A DNA stretch of 64,000 bases from Streptomyces katrae (GCF_002028425.1 NZ_CP020042.1:4501560-4565559), one strand, 5' to 3'; shown: positions 33,007 through 41,376, numbered from the stretch's first letter. The notes: a model not told the origin generated them from the letters alone. A program made the numbers and translations.

Positions 33007-34206
33007 GTGACCGACCTGGCCGCACTCCAGTCCGTCCTCGACCGCGCCGCAGCGGGGGGCCGGATCACCAAGGAAGAGGCGCTCGACCTCTACCGGCACG
33101 CCCCCCTCCACGCGCTCGGCCAGGCGGCCGACGTGGTGCGCCGCCGCCGCTACGCGGGTACCGAGCACATCGCGACGTACATCATCGAGCGCAACATCAA
33201 CTACACCAACGTCTGCGTCACGGCCTGCAAGTTCTGCGCCTTCTACGCGGCCCCGAAGGACACGAAGAAGGGCTGGACCCGCGGCCTCGACGACATCCTG
33301 CGCCGCTGCGCGGAGACCGTCGAGCTCGGCGGCACGCAGGTGATGTTCCAGGGCGGGCACCACCCGGACTTCGGCGTGGAGTACTACGAGGAGCACTTCT
33401 CCGCCATCAAGAAGGCCTTCCCGCAGCTGGTCATCCACTCCCTCGGCGCGTCCGAGGTCGAGCACATGGCCCGCATCTCCGGCGTCTCCGCCGAGGAGGC
33501 CATCACGCGCATCCACGCCGCCGGCCTCGACTCCTTCGCGGGCGCCGGCGCCGAACTCCTGCCGGAGCGGCCGCGCAAGGCCATCGCCCCGCTGAAGGAG
33601 TCCGGCGAGCGCTGGCTGGAGATCATGGAGATCGCCCACAAGCTGGGCGTGGAGTCCACCTCCACCATGCTGATGGGCACCGGCGAGACCAACGCCGAGC
33701 GCATCGAGCACATCGCGATGATCCGTGACACGCAGGACCGCACCGGCGGCTTCCGCGCGTTCATCCCGTACACGTACCAGCCCGAGAACAACCACCTCAA
33801 GGGCCGGACCCAGGCGACGGTCTTCGAGTACCTGCGGATGATCGCGATCGCGCGCCTCTTCCTCGACAACGTCGCGCACATCCAGGGCTCCTGGCTGACC
33901 GTCGGCAAGGAGGCGGGCCAGCTGGCCCTCCACTACGGCGCCGACGACCTCGGTTCGATCATGCTGGAGGAGAACGTCGTCTCCTCCGCCGGTGCCAAGC
34001 ACCGCTCGAACCGCCAGGAGATCATCGACCTGATCCGCAAGGCGGGCCGCGTCCCGGCGCAGCGCGCGACGACGTACGAGCACCTCGTGGTGCACGAGGA
34101 CCCGGCGAACGACCCGGTCGACGACCGCGTGGTCTCGCACATCTCCTCGACCGCCATCGAGGGGGGCACCGCGCACCCCGAGCTGAAGCTCATCTCCACG
34201 AACTGA
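33007..34206 (+). CDS. mqnC: Cyclic dehypoxanthinyl futalosine synthase MqnC
   Basis: A 399-residue radical-SAM enzyme of the futalosine menaquinone route. It closes the spiro ring of dehypoxanthinyl futalosine. The cluster motif is Cys70-x3-Cys74-x2-Cys77 (CVTACKFC), embedded in IERNINYTNVCVTACKFCAF. GGTQVMFQGGHHPDFG and AHIQGSWLTVGKE are family motifs shared with CofH-type enzymes such as the C-terminal half of FbiC. GTG 33007 follows GAAAGG. TAGGCT at 32955-32960 could be the -10. Confidence 0.95.
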   Translation: MTDLAALQSVLDRAAAGGRITKEEALDLYRHAPLHALGQAADVVRRRRYAGTEHIATYIIERNINYTNVCVTACKFCAFYAAPKDTKKGWTRGLDDILRRCAETVELGGTQVMFQGGHHPDFGVEYYEEHFSAIKKAFPQLVIHSLGASEVEHMARISGVSAEEAITRIHAAGLDSFAGAGAELLPERPRKAIAPLKESGERWLEIMEIAHKLGVESTSTMLMGTGETNAERIEHIAMIRDTQDRTGGFRAFIPYTYQPENNHLKGRTQATVFEYLRMIAIARLFLDNVAHIQGSWLTVGKEAGQLALHYGADDLGSIMLEENVVSSAGAKHRSNRQEIIDLIRKAGRVPAQRATTYEHLVVHEDPANDPVDDRVVSHISSTAIEGGTAHPELKLISTN

Positions 34207-34221
34207 CGCGGACCGACCCCG

Positions 34222-34866
34222 ATGCTGACGCTGCACACCGCCGAGCTCCTCGTCACCGGGCCGGGCGCCGCTCCGCTGGAGGCCGGCGCCGTCCTGGTGG
34301 AGGGCGACCGCATCGTCCGCACGGGCCCGTACGAGGACCTGGGCGCGGCCGCGCCGCACGCCCGCGTGCGGCGCTGGCCCGGGGTGCTCACCCCGGGGCT
34401 GCTGGCGCGCGGGGCGGACGTGCTGCTGGAGGGGACGTACTACCCCGACGACCCGTACGAGGTCACCGAGCTGGGCGCCGACCCGATCACCGGCGCCGAG
34501 GCGCTGGAGGCCCTGAAGCTGACCGAGTCCCGCTGGGGCAACAGCGCCCGGCGCGGCACGCAGAAGCTGCTGGCGCGCGGGGTGGTGGCGGTGGCCGGAC
34601 GGTTCGCGATCCCGGCGGTGCGCACGGCGGTGGTCCGCTCGGGCCTGGCCGTGGTCCCGCCCGCCCCCTACGAGGGCGCGGCGGCGCTGGACCCGCTCAC
34701 GGGGCGGGAGAGTGCCGGGCAGGCCTTCCACGGGGTGCTCCAGGACGGGGCGGCGGCCCGGTTCGCGGTGTTCGCGGTGGCGGACGAGGCCGAACTGCTG
34801 GAGCGCGGGGCGACCACCTGCGTGGCCACCGTCATCGGCGGCCGGCTGCTGCACCGGCGGCGGTAG
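34222..34866 (+). CDS. Truncated amidohydrolase-like (imidazolonepropionase-type) domain protein
   Basis: A 214-residue protein resembling the composite beta domain of imidazolonepropionase/adenosine-deaminase-like amidohydrolases (LTLHTAELLVTGPGAAPLEAGAVLVEGDRI, WPGVLTPGLL). The barrel is reduced: where active enzymes have a metal-binding HxH after PGF, this has PGLLARGADVLLEG, and no other His cluster is visible. It is therefore probably not a hydrolase by itself. It lies 15 bp after mqnC and seems co-transcribed. A link to futalosine metabolism (MqnX-type deaminases are amidohydrolases) is possible but speculative. Confidence 0.6.
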   Translation: MLTLHTAELLVTGPGAAPLEAGAVLVEGDRIVRTGPYEDLGAAAPHARVRRWPGVLTPGLLARGADVLLEGTYYPDDPYEVTELGADPITGAEALEALKLTESRWGNSARRGTQKLLARGVVAVAGRFAIPAVRTAVVRSGLAVVPPAPYEGAAALDPLTGRESAGQAFHGVLQDGAAARFAVFAVADEAELLERGATTCVATVIGGRLLHRRR

Positions 34867-34944
34867 GGCTCACGGGCGAGGCCACCGCGCCGACCCGGCG
34901 GCGGGCCTGAGAGGATGGGCGCTACGAGCCGGCCGGCCCACGGA

Positions 34945-34973
34945 CCGACCGACCGGCCCGCCGACCGACCGGC
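34945..34973. repeat. 13-bp direct repeat before menG
   Basis: CCGACCGACCGGC occurs at 34945-34957 and 34961-34973 in the non-coding leader of menG. Confidence 0.6.
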
Positions 34974-35012
34974 GCACCGCCACACCCACCGAGCACCGAG
35001 GGGCCACCGCCA

Positions 35013-35708
35013 GTGACAAGGGCTTCCCTGGACAAGCAGCCGCACGAAGTCGCCTCCATGTTCGACGGCGTCGCGGAGAAGTACGACCTCACCAACGACG
35101 TCCTCTCCCTCGGGCAGGCGCGCCTGTGGCGCAAGGAGGCCGCCAAGGCGGTGGCCGCCCGCCCGGGCCAGAAGGTGCTCGACCTGGCCGCCGGCACCGC
35201 GACCTCGTCCCTCCCGTACGCGGCGACCGGCGCGTACGTCGTCCCCTGCGACTTCTCCCTCGGCATGCTGCGCGAGGGCAAGAAGCGCAACCCGTGGCTC
35301 CCGCTGACGGCGGGCGACGCGACCCGGCTGCCCTTCGCGGACGACGTCTTCGACACCGTGACGATCTCCTTCGGGCTGCGCAACGTCCAGGACACGGACG
35401 CCGCGCTGCGCGAGATGTACCGGGTGACCAAGCCCGGCGGGCAGGTCGTCATCAGCGAGTTCTCGCAGCCGACGTGGGCGCCGTTCCGCACGGTCTACAC
35501 CGAGTACCTGATGCGCGCCCTGCCGCCGGTGGCCCGTGCGGTGTCCTCCAACCCCGACGCGTACGTGTACCTCGCCGAGTCCATCCGCGAGTGGCCGGAC
35601 CAGCCCGGGCTGGCCGAGCTGCTGCAGAAGGCGGGCTGGGGCCAGGTCGCCTGGCGCAACCTGAGCGGCGGCATCGTGGCCCTGCACCGCGGCGTCAAGG
35701 CCCGGTAG
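35013..35708 (+). CDS. menG: Demethylmenaquinone methyltransferase
   Basis: A 231-residue class-I SAM-dependent methyltransferase of the UbiE/MenG family, which methylates demethylmenaquinone to menaquinone. Family features are [20 protein letters not shown] near the N-terminus, SAM loop [26 protein letters not shown] and the C-terminal GGIVALHRG. Membrane-associated substrate, cytosolic enzyme. In this window the only quinone made is menaquinone (MqnA/MqnC), so MenG fits better than UbiE. GTG 35013 is preceded by GAGGGG. Confidence 0.93.
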   Translation: MTRASLDKQPHEVASMFDGVAEKYDLTNDVLSLGQARLWRKEAAKAVAARPGQKVLDLAAGTATSSLPYAATGAYVVPCDFSLGMLREGKKRNPWLPLTAGDATRLPFADDVFDTVTISFGLRNVQDTDAALREMYRVTKPGGQVVISEFSQPTWAPFRTVYTEYLMRALPPVARAVSSNPDAYVYLAESIREWPDQPGLAELLQKAGWGQVAWRNLSGGIVALHRGVKAR

Positions 35709-35723
35709 CACCCGTCGGTACGT

Positions 35724-36644
35724 GTGGCACCCGTGGACTACCAGCACATCCTCGAACGGATCGCGGCGGACGTCGCCCCGCTGATCGGCAGCGGCACCCC
35801 GGCCGAGTACATCCCGGCACTGGCGGGGGTCGACCCCCGCCGGTTCGGGATGGCGATCGCCGACCTCGACGGGAACGTCTTCGGCACCGGGGACTGGCGG
35901 GTCCCCTTCTCCACCCAGTCGATCACCAAGGTCTTCGCCCTGGCCCTCGCCCTCGCGGAGGGCGGCGACAGCCTGTGGGAGCGGGTGGGCCGGGAGCCGT
36001 CCGGCAACCCGTTCAACTCCCTGGTGCAGCTGGAGTACGAGAACGGCATCCCGCGGAATCCTTTCATCAACGCGGGCGCGCTCGTCGTCACCGACCGGCT
36101 GCAGACCCTGACGGGTGACGCGAGCAGCGAACTCCTGGAGTTCCTGCGGCAGGAGAGCGGGAACCCGGACATCGGCTTCGACGCGGAGGTGGCCGCGTCC
36201 GAGCACGAACACGGCGACCGGAACGCGGCCGTGGCGCACTTCATGGCCTCGTACGGCAACATCGACAACCCCGTGCCGGCGCTGCTGGACCACTACTTCT
36301 GGCAGTGCTCGATCGCGATGACCTGCGCGGACCTGGCCCTGGCCGGGCGCTTCCTCGCCCGGCACGGCCTGCGCGCGGACGGCTCGCGGCTGCTGACCCG
36401 CAGCGAGGCGAAGCAGATCAACGCGGTGATGCTGACCTGCGGGACGTACGACGCGGCGGGGGAGTTCGCCTACCGGGTCGGGCTGCCGGGCAAGAGCGGG
36501 GTCGGCGGGGGCATCATCGCGGTCGTCCCCGGCCGGTGCACCCTCGCGGTGTGGAGCCCGGGCCTGGACGCCCAGGGCAACTCGGTCGCCGGCGCGGCGG
36601 CCCTGGACCGCTTCACGACGCTGACGGGCCTGAGCGTGTTCTGA
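35724..36644 (+). CDS. glsA: Glutaminase
   Basis: A 306-residue serine-dependent beta-lactamase-fold glutaminase converting glutamine to glutamate and ammonia. The active-site motif PFSTQSITK supplies Ser66 and Lys69. Further signatures are EPSGNPFNSLVQLEYENGIP, NPFINAGALVV, YGNIDNPVPALLDHYFWQCS and GKSGVGGGIIAVVPG. GTG 35724 is used. GTG 35733 (VDYQHIL) is an equally plausible start. It follows menG by 15 bp and may be read from the same transcript. Confidence 0.92.
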   Translation: MAPVDYQHILERIAADVAPLIGSGTPAEYIPALAGVDPRRFGMAIADLDGNVFGTGDWRVPFSTQSITKVFALALALAEGGDSLWERVGREPSGNPFNSLVQLEYENGIPRNPFINAGALVVTDRLQTLTGDASSELLEFLRQESGNPDIGFDAEVAASEHEHGDRNAAVAHFMASYGNIDNPVPALLDHYFWQCSIAMTCADLALAGRFLARHGLRADGSRLLTRSEAKQINAVMLTCGTYDAAGEFAYRVGLPGKSGVGGGIIAVVPGRCTLAVWSPGLDAQGNSVAGAAALDRFTTLTGLSVF

Positions 36645-36661
36645 CCCGAGGGGGCTGGACA

Positions 36662-36678
36662 GTGCCGCTGTGCGGCAC
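36662..36678 (+). terminator. Short hairpin after the glutaminase gene
   Basis: GTGCCGC-TGT-GCGGCAC, a perfect 7-bp stem 18 bp after the stop. Confidence 0.55.
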
Positions 36679-36692
36679 TTCCAGCCCGCGCA

Positions 36693-36722
36693 GGGGGCAC
36701 CTCCCAGCGGTAGCCGGGGGAG
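36693..36722. repeat. Dispersed hairpin repeat, copy 1
   Basis: GGGGGCAC then CTCCCAGCGGTAGCCGGGGGAG. The CTCCC...GGGGGAG arms fold back. The same consensus recurs at 39788, 41469 (inverted), 45323 and, more distantly, 62815 (inverted). Confidence 0.8.
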
Positions 36723-36759
36723 CTTGAGCGCACGGGCGCGCAGCGCACGTACCGGGGTC

Positions 36760-36788
36760 CGGGGCGGAGCCCCGGGGAACGGTGGAAG
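36760..36788. repeat. 29-bp interspersed repeat (direct copy)
   Basis: Begins CGGGGCGGAGCCCCGGGGAA and ends CGGTGGAAG. It is identical in reverse complement to 62845-62873. Both copies lie next to a dispersed hairpin repeat. Confidence 0.8.
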
Positions 36789-36839
36789 GGTGGGTGGGGG
36801 ACGGCTCCGCGCGGCGGCACCCCCGGCCCCCGGCAGACG

Positions 36840-37367
36840 TCAGCCCAGCGCCAGCTCGTGGCAGACGGCCCGTCGACCGGACGGGGTCGTGAACTCCTCA
36901 CCCGGCGTCATGCCGAGCCGCTCCGCGACCGCCACCGAACGCACGTTGCCGGCGTCGATCACCGCGCACACCCCCTCCACCCCCAGCCCCCGCAACCGCT
37001 CCACGGTCGCCAGCGCGGCCGCGTACGCGTACCCCTTCCCCCAGGCGGAGCGCCCCAGCCGCCACCCGATCTCGATCCGCCCCACCGGCCCCCACGCCTT
37101 CGCCGCAGGCCACGGCTGCGCGCCCGTGAAGCCGATGACCTCGCCGTCCTCGTCCAGCAGGGTCCACAGGCAGTACCCGAGCTGCGCGTCGTGCATCCGC
37201 TGCCGGGCCGTGAACTCCTCGTACGCGGACAGTTCCGCGGGCCCCCCGAGGAACTCCATCACGTCCGCGTCGTCGAAGACGCGGTGCCAGGCGTGCGCGT
37301 CCTCGTCGATCGGTACGCGGAGCTGGACCGCCGGCAGTGGCGGCCGGGTCGTCGGCGAGGTCGTCAT
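36840..37367 (-). CDS. GNAT-family N-acetyltransferase
   Basis: A 175-residue acetyltransferase of the RimJ/RimL-like group: RVPIDEDAHAWHRVFDDADV at the start, VIGFTGAQPW, RIEIGWRLGRSAWGKGYAYA (the acetyl-CoA pyrophosphate loop, GRSAWGKGYA) and VIDAGNVRSVAVAERLGM. It moves an acetyl group from acetyl-CoA to an amine. The target is unknown. ATG 37367 is the likely start, and an extension to 37436 does not look like family sequence. It is divergent from the prenyl reductase gene. Confidence 0.85.
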   Translation of the reverse strand: MTTSPTTRPPLPAVQLRVPIDEDAHAWHRVFDDADVMEFLGGPAELSAYEEFTARQRMHDAQLGYCLWTLLDEDGEVIGFTGAQPWPAAKAWGPVGRIEIGWRLGRSAWGKGYAYAAALATVERLRGLGVEGVCAVIDAGNVRSVAVAERLGMTPGEEFTTPSGRRAVCHELALG

Positions 37368-37465
37368 CGGGGCAGCCCTTCGGATCGCGATCACTCTCGC
37401 TGCATAGACTGCGTCATGTCCTGTGCCGTTGGGCACCCTTTATCGAGCCTTCGGGAGACCCCGCA

Positions 37466-38758
37466 GTGACCGAGCCCACCGAGCCCCTCTCCGAACACCG
37501 CGCGGACGTGATCGTCGTCGGGGCCGGGCCCGCCGGCTCGACGACCGCCTACTACCTCGCGAAGGCGGGACTCGACGTCCTGCTCCTGGAGAAGACGGCG
37601 TTCCCGCGCGAGAAGGTCTGCGGTGACGGCCTGACCCCGCGCGCCACCAAGCAGCTGGTGGCGATGGGCATCGACATCTCCGAAGAGGCCGGCTGGCTGC
37701 GCAACAAGGGCCTGCGCATCATCGGCGGCGGGCAGCGGCTCCAGCTGGACTGGCCGGAACTGGCCTCGTACCCGGACTACGGACTCGTCCGCAAGCGCGA
37801 CGACTTCGACGAGACCCTGGCCCGCCAGGCGCAGAAGGCCGGCGCCCGCCTGTACGAACGCTGCAACGTCGGCGAGCCCGTCCGGGACCCGCGCACCGGG
37901 CACATCACCGGCGTGCACGCGAAGCTCGGCGAGGAGAAGACCCCGGTCACCTTCCACGCCCCGCTCGTCGTCGCCGCCGACGGCAACTCCTCCCGGCTCT
38001 CCCTGGCGATGGGCCTGCACCGGCGCGAGGACCGCCCGATGGGCGTGGCGGTGCGCACCTACTTCACCTCGCCCCGGCACGACGACGACTACCTGGAGTC
38101 CTGGCTGGAGCTGTGGGACCGGCGCGGTCCGCAGGACCGGCTGCTGCCCGGCTACGGCTGGATCTTCGGCATGGGCGACGGCACGTCCAACGTCGGCCTC
38201 GGCATCCTCAACTCCTCCTCCGCCTTCAAGGAGCTGGACTGGCGCGAGGTCCTCAAGGCCTGGTGCGCGTCCATGCCGGAGGACTGGGGCTACACCCCCG
38301 AAAACATGACGCAGCCGATCCGCGGCGCGGCCCTGCCGATGGCCTTCAACCGGCAGCCGCACTACACCAAGGGCCTGCTGCTGGTCGGCGACGCGGGCGG
38401 CCTCGTCAACCCGTTCAACGGCGAGGGCATCGCCTACGCGATGGAGTCCGGCCAGATCGCGGCGGAGGTCATCGTCCAGGCCCACGCCCGCGCCACCCCG
38501 GCCCAGCGCGAGCTGGCGCTGCACAGCTACCCGAAGGTGCTGAAGGAGACCTACGGCGGCTACTACACGCTGGGCCGCGCCTTCGTGAAGCTGATCGGCA
38601 ACCCGACGGTCATGAAGATCGCCGCGCAGCGCGGCCTGACGCACCCGGTGCTGATGCGCTTCACGCTGAAGATGCTGGCGAACCTGACGGACCCGACGGG
38701 CGGCGACGCGATGGACCGCATCATCAACGGCCTCTCGAAGGTCGCCCCGAAGGCCTGA
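37466..38758 (+). CDS. Geranylgeranyl reductase family flavoprotein (menaquinone side-chain reductase candidate)
   Basis: A 430-residue FAD-dependent reductase. DVIVVGAGPAGSTTAYYLAKAG is the FAD Rossmann motif, FPREKVCGDGLTPRA is the family signature, and GLLLVGDAGGLVNPFNGEGIAYA is the second FAD motif. Family members reduce isoprenoid double bonds. Actinobacterial homologues such as MenJ of mycobacteria partially saturate the menaquinone side chain, which fits its position between menG and the nuo operon. That assignment is inference. GTG 37466 begins TEPTEPLSEH. Confidence 0.85.
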   Translation: MTEPTEPLSEHRADVIVVGAGPAGSTTAYYLAKAGLDVLLLEKTAFPREKVCGDGLTPRATKQLVAMGIDISEEAGWLRNKGLRIIGGGQRLQLDWPELASYPDYGLVRKRDDFDETLARQAQKAGARLYERCNVGEPVRDPRTGHITGVHAKLGEEKTPVTFHAPLVVAADGNSSRLSLAMGLHRREDRPMGVAVRTYFTSPRHDDDYLESWLELWDRRGPQDRLLPGYGWIFGMGDGTSNVGLGILNSSSAFKELDWREVLKAWCASMPEDWGYTPENMTQPIRGAALPMAFNRQPHYTKGLLLVGDAGGLVNPFNGEGIAYAMESGQIAAEVIVQAHARATPAQRELALHSYPKVLKETYGGYYTLGRAFVKLIGNPTVMKIAAQRGLTHPVLMRFTLKMLANLTDPTGGDAMDRIINGLSKVAPKA

Positions 38759-38770
38759 CCGTGTGACCAC

Positions 38771-38803
38771 GGCCGCCCGGCATGCGCATGCGGCCGGGCG
38801 GCC
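38771..38803. terminator. Terminator hairpin after the prenyl reductase gene
   Basis: GGCCGCCCGGC (38771-38781) pairs with GCCGGGCGGCC (38793-38803). It serves the convergent PIN-domain gene as well. Confidence 0.75.
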
Positions 38804-38826
38804 GGGGTACGGCGGCGCCCGCGCGC

Positions 38827-39273
38827 TCAGACGTTGACGGTCTTCACCTTCGGCGAGCCGGGAAGCTCCTCCGCGGCCTTGCACAGGGCCGGGATGTGCG
38901 ACCGGTCGGAGGTGACGAGCAGCACCGGAGGGGCGCACAGCGCTGCTGTGGCGACGACGAGGGCGTCCACGAGGCATTCGTGACCGTCGAGGCCGGACAC
39001 GTCCAGCAGAGTCTTCGCGGCCTCTGTCACCGCGTCGTTGACCGGCTTCACGTCGAACCGGGACAGCAGGAACCGCAGCCGCTTGGCGGCCTCGCCCGTC
39101 CGGCGCACTTCCAGGGGCGTCAGAGCGGACAGCGCCACTCGGCGGCCGGTCTGCTGGGCGGCCTCGATGCGTGCGCGCATGCCCTCATCGCCGTCGACGT
39201 GCTGTGAAAGCCCTTGAGCGTCCAGGACGAGCGTGCCTTCACTCTTGGCCGCGACCTTGAGGCGCTTGCTCAC
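38827..39273 (-). CDS. PIN-domain protein, VapC-like toxin
   Basis: A 148-residue PIN-fold RNase. The first acidic residue is in TLVLDAQGLSQ, Glu in ALTPLEVRR, the third acidic residue in CLVDALVVATA and the fourth in LLVTSDRSHI. These four positions bind the metal ions. VapC toxins cut tRNA or rRNA when their antitoxin is lost. GTG 39273 overlaps the stop of a 33-residue ORF (GTGA), the usual arrangement of a VapBC pair, although that upstream ORF is too short for a normal antitoxin. A longer start at 39381 is unlikely. Confidence 0.75.
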   Translation of the reverse strand: MSKRLKVAAKSEGTLVLDAQGLSQHVDGDEGMRARIEAAQQTGRRVALSALTPLEVRRTGEAAKRLRFLLSRFDVKPVNDAVTEAAKTLLDVSGLDGHECLVDALVVATAALCAPPVLLVTSDRSHIPALCKAAEELPGSPKVKTVNV

Positions 39274-39371
39274 CACTCCTGTTCCGCCTGCCGCCGCGCT
39301 TCCGCGGAGACGGGGCCGAACGCCTTGCGGTCGGCTGCGACCACCTCGCGGAGCTTGGCCGCCGCGAGCAT
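39270..39371 (-). CDS. Short ORF in antitoxin position (possible VapB remnant)
   Basis: From ATG 39371 it codes 33 residues, MLAAAKLREVVAADRKAFGP, then VSAEARRQAEQEW, ending with TGA overlapping the PIN gene start by 4 nt. It resembles the C-terminal toxin-neutralising helix region of an antitoxin, but the DNA-binding N-terminus is missing: upstream in frame (EPAPRWTG) the sequence soon meets the neighbouring membrane-protein gene. It may be a decayed antitoxin or a minimal one. The ribosome site (AGGA directly adjacent) is poorly spaced. Confidence 0.4.
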   Translation of the reverse strand: MLAAAKLREVVAADRKAFGPVSAEARRQAEQEW

Positions 39372-39393
39372 TCCTGTCCACCGCGGGGCCGGC

Positions 39394-39654
39394 TCAGTCC
39401 TCCGCGGGCTCCCGCGCCGCCTCCGGGGCCCGGTGGACGGTGCGGACGCAGTGGGTCAGGAGGCTCAGGCCGGCCACGAGGAGGGCGCCGGAGACGGTCC
39501 AGCCCAGGCCCAGGGTCAGCGGGCTGCCGGGCTTGTGCCAGGGGCGGGCGGTCGTGAGCAGCCAGCCGCCGACCGCCAGCAGGCCCAGCCCGAGGGCGGC
39601 GGGGAGGGCGGTGGCCTCGTCGTCGCCGCGCTGCTCGCACGAGGTTCCGCTCAC
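39394..39654 (-). CDS. Small two-helix membrane protein
   Basis: An 86-residue protein. After a short hydrophilic start it has two hydrophobic segments, ALGLGLLAVGGWLLTTARPW and WTVSGALLVAGLSLLTHCV, joined by a PGS turn, and ends in an acidic tail. No family recognised. GTG 39654 has GGAG upstream. It may be in one transcript with the PIN-domain gene. Confidence 0.6.
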   Translation of the reverse strand: MSGTSCEQRGDDEATALPAALGLGLLAVGGWLLTTARPWHKPGSPLTLGLGWTVSGALLVAGLSLLTHCVRTVHRAPEAAREPAED

Positions 39655-39765
39655 GGGATCACCAACTCCAGGAATCGCTACGGGCGCACGGGCAGGTGCC
39701 TATCTTCGCAGCGGTTCGGCGGGTTCCGCACGGGTCGTCCGCCGGGTGGGATTCCGGGCATGCCG

Positions 39766-39834
39766 GAGGTCCGGTACTCCGCCCCCCGGGGGCACCTCCC
39801 AGCGGTGGCTGGGGGAGGGGGAGTACCGGACCTC
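39766..39834. terminator. Long terminator with a nested dispersed repeat
   Basis: GAGGTCCGGTACTCC (39766-39780) and GGAGTACCGGACCTC (39820-39834) form a perfect 15-bp stem. The loop holds the dispersed hairpin repeat 39788-39817. It follows the NlpC/P60 gene, so a repeat seems to have inserted into the terminator loop or evolved with it. Confidence 0.7.
39788..39817. repeat. Dispersed hairpin repeat, copy 2
   Basis: GGGGGCACCTCCCAGCGGTG then GCTGGGGGAG. It is the clearest form of the repeat, with CTCCCAGC/GCTGGGGGAG arms. Confidence 0.85.
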
Positions 39835-39850
39835 GCGGAGACCGGGTGGG

Positions 39851-40696
39851 TCAGAGGACGCGGACGGCGCCGGTCGGCATGTCGTAGCTCAGCGGGCGCT
39901 CGACGATGCCCGTGCTGGGGTTCTGCGCGCCGACGAACTTGCCGCCGCCGACGTAGATGGCGACGTGGTAGGCGCTGCCCTTGGGGCCCCAGTACAGGAT
40001 GTCGCCCGGCTGGAGGTTGCTCAGCGACACCGAGGTGCCGGCGAGGGACTGGTCCTGGGAGGTGCGGTCCAGGGAGATGCCGGCCTGGCGGTAGGCGGCC
40101 TGGACCAGGCCCGAGCAGTCGTACGCGGAGGGGCCGGTGGCGCCCATCACGTAGGCCTTGCCGACCTGGGCGTAGGCGAAGTTGATGATGGCCGCGGCGG
40201 AACCGGTGGCGGAGGAGCGTCCCTTGACGGTGGCGCCGCTGCCGTCGTCGGCGGCGGAGGCGTTGGTCAGGGAGGAGCGGCCGGAGCTGCGGTTGGCGCG
40301 CTCGGCCTCGGCCTTGCGGTCGGCCTCCTGCTTCGCCTTCTGCTCGGCGGCCTTCTGGGCGTCTTCCTTCGCCTGCTTCGCCTCGGCGGCGGCACCCGTA
40401 CGGGCGCTCTCCTCCTGGGCGTTCAGCTCGCCGGTGACGGCGGCCTCCACGGCGGCGACGCGGGTGTTCTCGGCGGCCGTGTTGACGGCGTTGGACACCT
40501 CGGTGCCGAGGTCCAGGCTGAGGACCGGCATCTCCAGCGTCGTCTCGGCCACGGGCTCGGTAGACGGGGACGCGCTCGCGGTGCCGGCCATGGCCAGGGT
40601 GCTGAGGACGCCACCGGCAACTCCGGCGCGGACCGCGAGCTTCGAGGCGCTGCGGCGGGGCTTCCGGTGGCTGGGTATGTGAGCGGTGTGGGACAT
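39851..40696 (-). CDS. Secreted NlpC/P60 peptidoglycan endopeptidase
   Basis: A 281-residue C40-family cell-wall hydrolase. The signal peptide ends near TASASPS (residue 42). A predicted coiled coil, rich in Ala/Glu/Lys (about 75-135), is followed by the catalytic domain: Cys194 in AYDCSGLVQAAYRQAG and His244 in AYHVAIYVGGG. It cleaves between D-Glu and diamino acid of the stem peptide during growth or division. A good promoter (40878-40907) places the transcript start about 175 nt upstream, leaving a long leader without a recognised riboswitch. The ribosome site is weak. Confidence 0.9.
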   Translation of the reverse strand: MSHTAHIPSHRKPRRSASKLAVRAGVAGGVLSTLAMAGTASASPSTEPVAETTLEMPVLSLDLGTEVSNAVNTAAENTRVAAVEAAVTGELNAQEESARTGAAAEAKQAKEDAQKAAEQKAKQEADRKAEAERANRSSGRSSLTNASAADDGSGATVKGRSSATGSAAAIINFAYAQVGKAYVMGATGPSAYDCSGLVQAAYRQAGISLDRTSQDQSLAGTSVSLSNLQPGDILYWGPKGSAYHVAIYVGGGKFVGAQNPSTGIVERPLSYDMPTGAVRVL

Positions 40697-40877
40697 GGGA
40701 CAACCGCTATCAGGGGTCCAGGGTCACCTTCAAGAAACGTGGTCTGCGCCACAGTTGCGGGAAAGGCCGGGCAACCGGGCGCGCCGCGCCTCCTATTGAC
40801 GCCGTAACGGACGTATCGGACACCCCCTCGCAAGGCTGTGATCATGGGGTTTCAGCAATAAGTCCGGATTGATCCAC

Positions 40878-40907
40878 CGCCTACCATCCAGTCGCACAGA
40901 TGGCCAA
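40878..40907 (-). promoter_or_regulatory. Promoter of the NlpC/P60 gene
   Basis: Minus strand -35 TTGGCC (40907-40902), 18-bp spacer, -10 TAGGCG (40883-40878), close to the housekeeping TTGACA/TAGGAT type. Predicted transcript start near 40871. Confidence 0.55.
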
Positions 40908-40933
40908 GCCTCCTTTTTGAGGGTCATGATCCA

Positions 40934-40949
40934 TGTGTCGCAGGTCACA
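40934..40949. promoter_or_regulatory. Crp-like site 1 (TGTGTCGCAGGTCACA)
   Basis: Fits GTG-N6-GNCAC, the consensus I recall for Streptomyces Crp, without mismatch. The centre is about 70 bp upstream of the predicted NlpC/P60 transcript start, a classical activator position. Confidence 0.55.
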
Positions 40950-41291
40950 GTTACCTGCCGCCGTGAGGGCGCTGTGGCCGGCCCGTGATCCGACCGTGAA
41001 CTCGCCGTGCGGTTCGCGGCGCCGGGGCGGGGTACCAGCCCCCGGCGCGGGGCGCGGGTGCGGGGCTCGTGAACGTTCGTGAACGGATGCACAGCTTCTC
41101 CGCGCGGCGCCGCCGTCCACTTCCGTACCGCCGGACCCCCCGGGCGGGGGAGGCGGATTCCTTTATCACCCCGGTCGGCCTGTCGCCAATTTGCCTGTAG
41201 CGCCCACTCTTTGATAATGCAAGGCCGCTTCCACCTGCGGCGACGAGGCCGGATGTCACCTTTGGTGATCATGTGGATGCCTTGCGTATGA

Positions 41292-41375
41292 AGATCACCA
41301 CTCTTCGGCCTTCATGATCGTTCGTCAGGTGGTGGAGATCACAAACTCGGTGTTGTTACCCGTGTCGCAGATCAC
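41292..41375. repeat. AGATCAC direct repeats spaced 44 and 33 bp
   Basis: Copies at 41292-41298, 41336-41342 and 41369-41375. Both spacings are multiples of 11 bp, so the sites share a DNA face. The last copy lies in Crp-like site 2. Confidence 0.5.
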
Positions 41376-41376
41376 A
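41361..41376. promoter_or_regulatory. Crp-like site 2 (CGTGTCGCAGATCACA)
   Basis: Shares GTGTCGCAG-(A/G)-TCACAG with site 1 and differs at one consensus position. It lies just upstream of a possible nuo -10 at 41389-41394, so activation or repression of nuoA-N is possible. Confidence 0.5.

Noticed and set aside
40697..40877. c-di-AMP (ydaO-type) riboswitch in the NlpC/P60 leader
   Set aside because: Such riboswitches precede some actinobacterial wall hydrolases, but the conserved GGGTGAA-type core motifs are not found in this leader.
41067..41084. Rex operator upstream of nuoA
   Set aside because: TCGTGAACGTTCGTGAAC has a palindromic core, but the half-site spacing does not match the TTGTGAA-N4-TTCACAA form.
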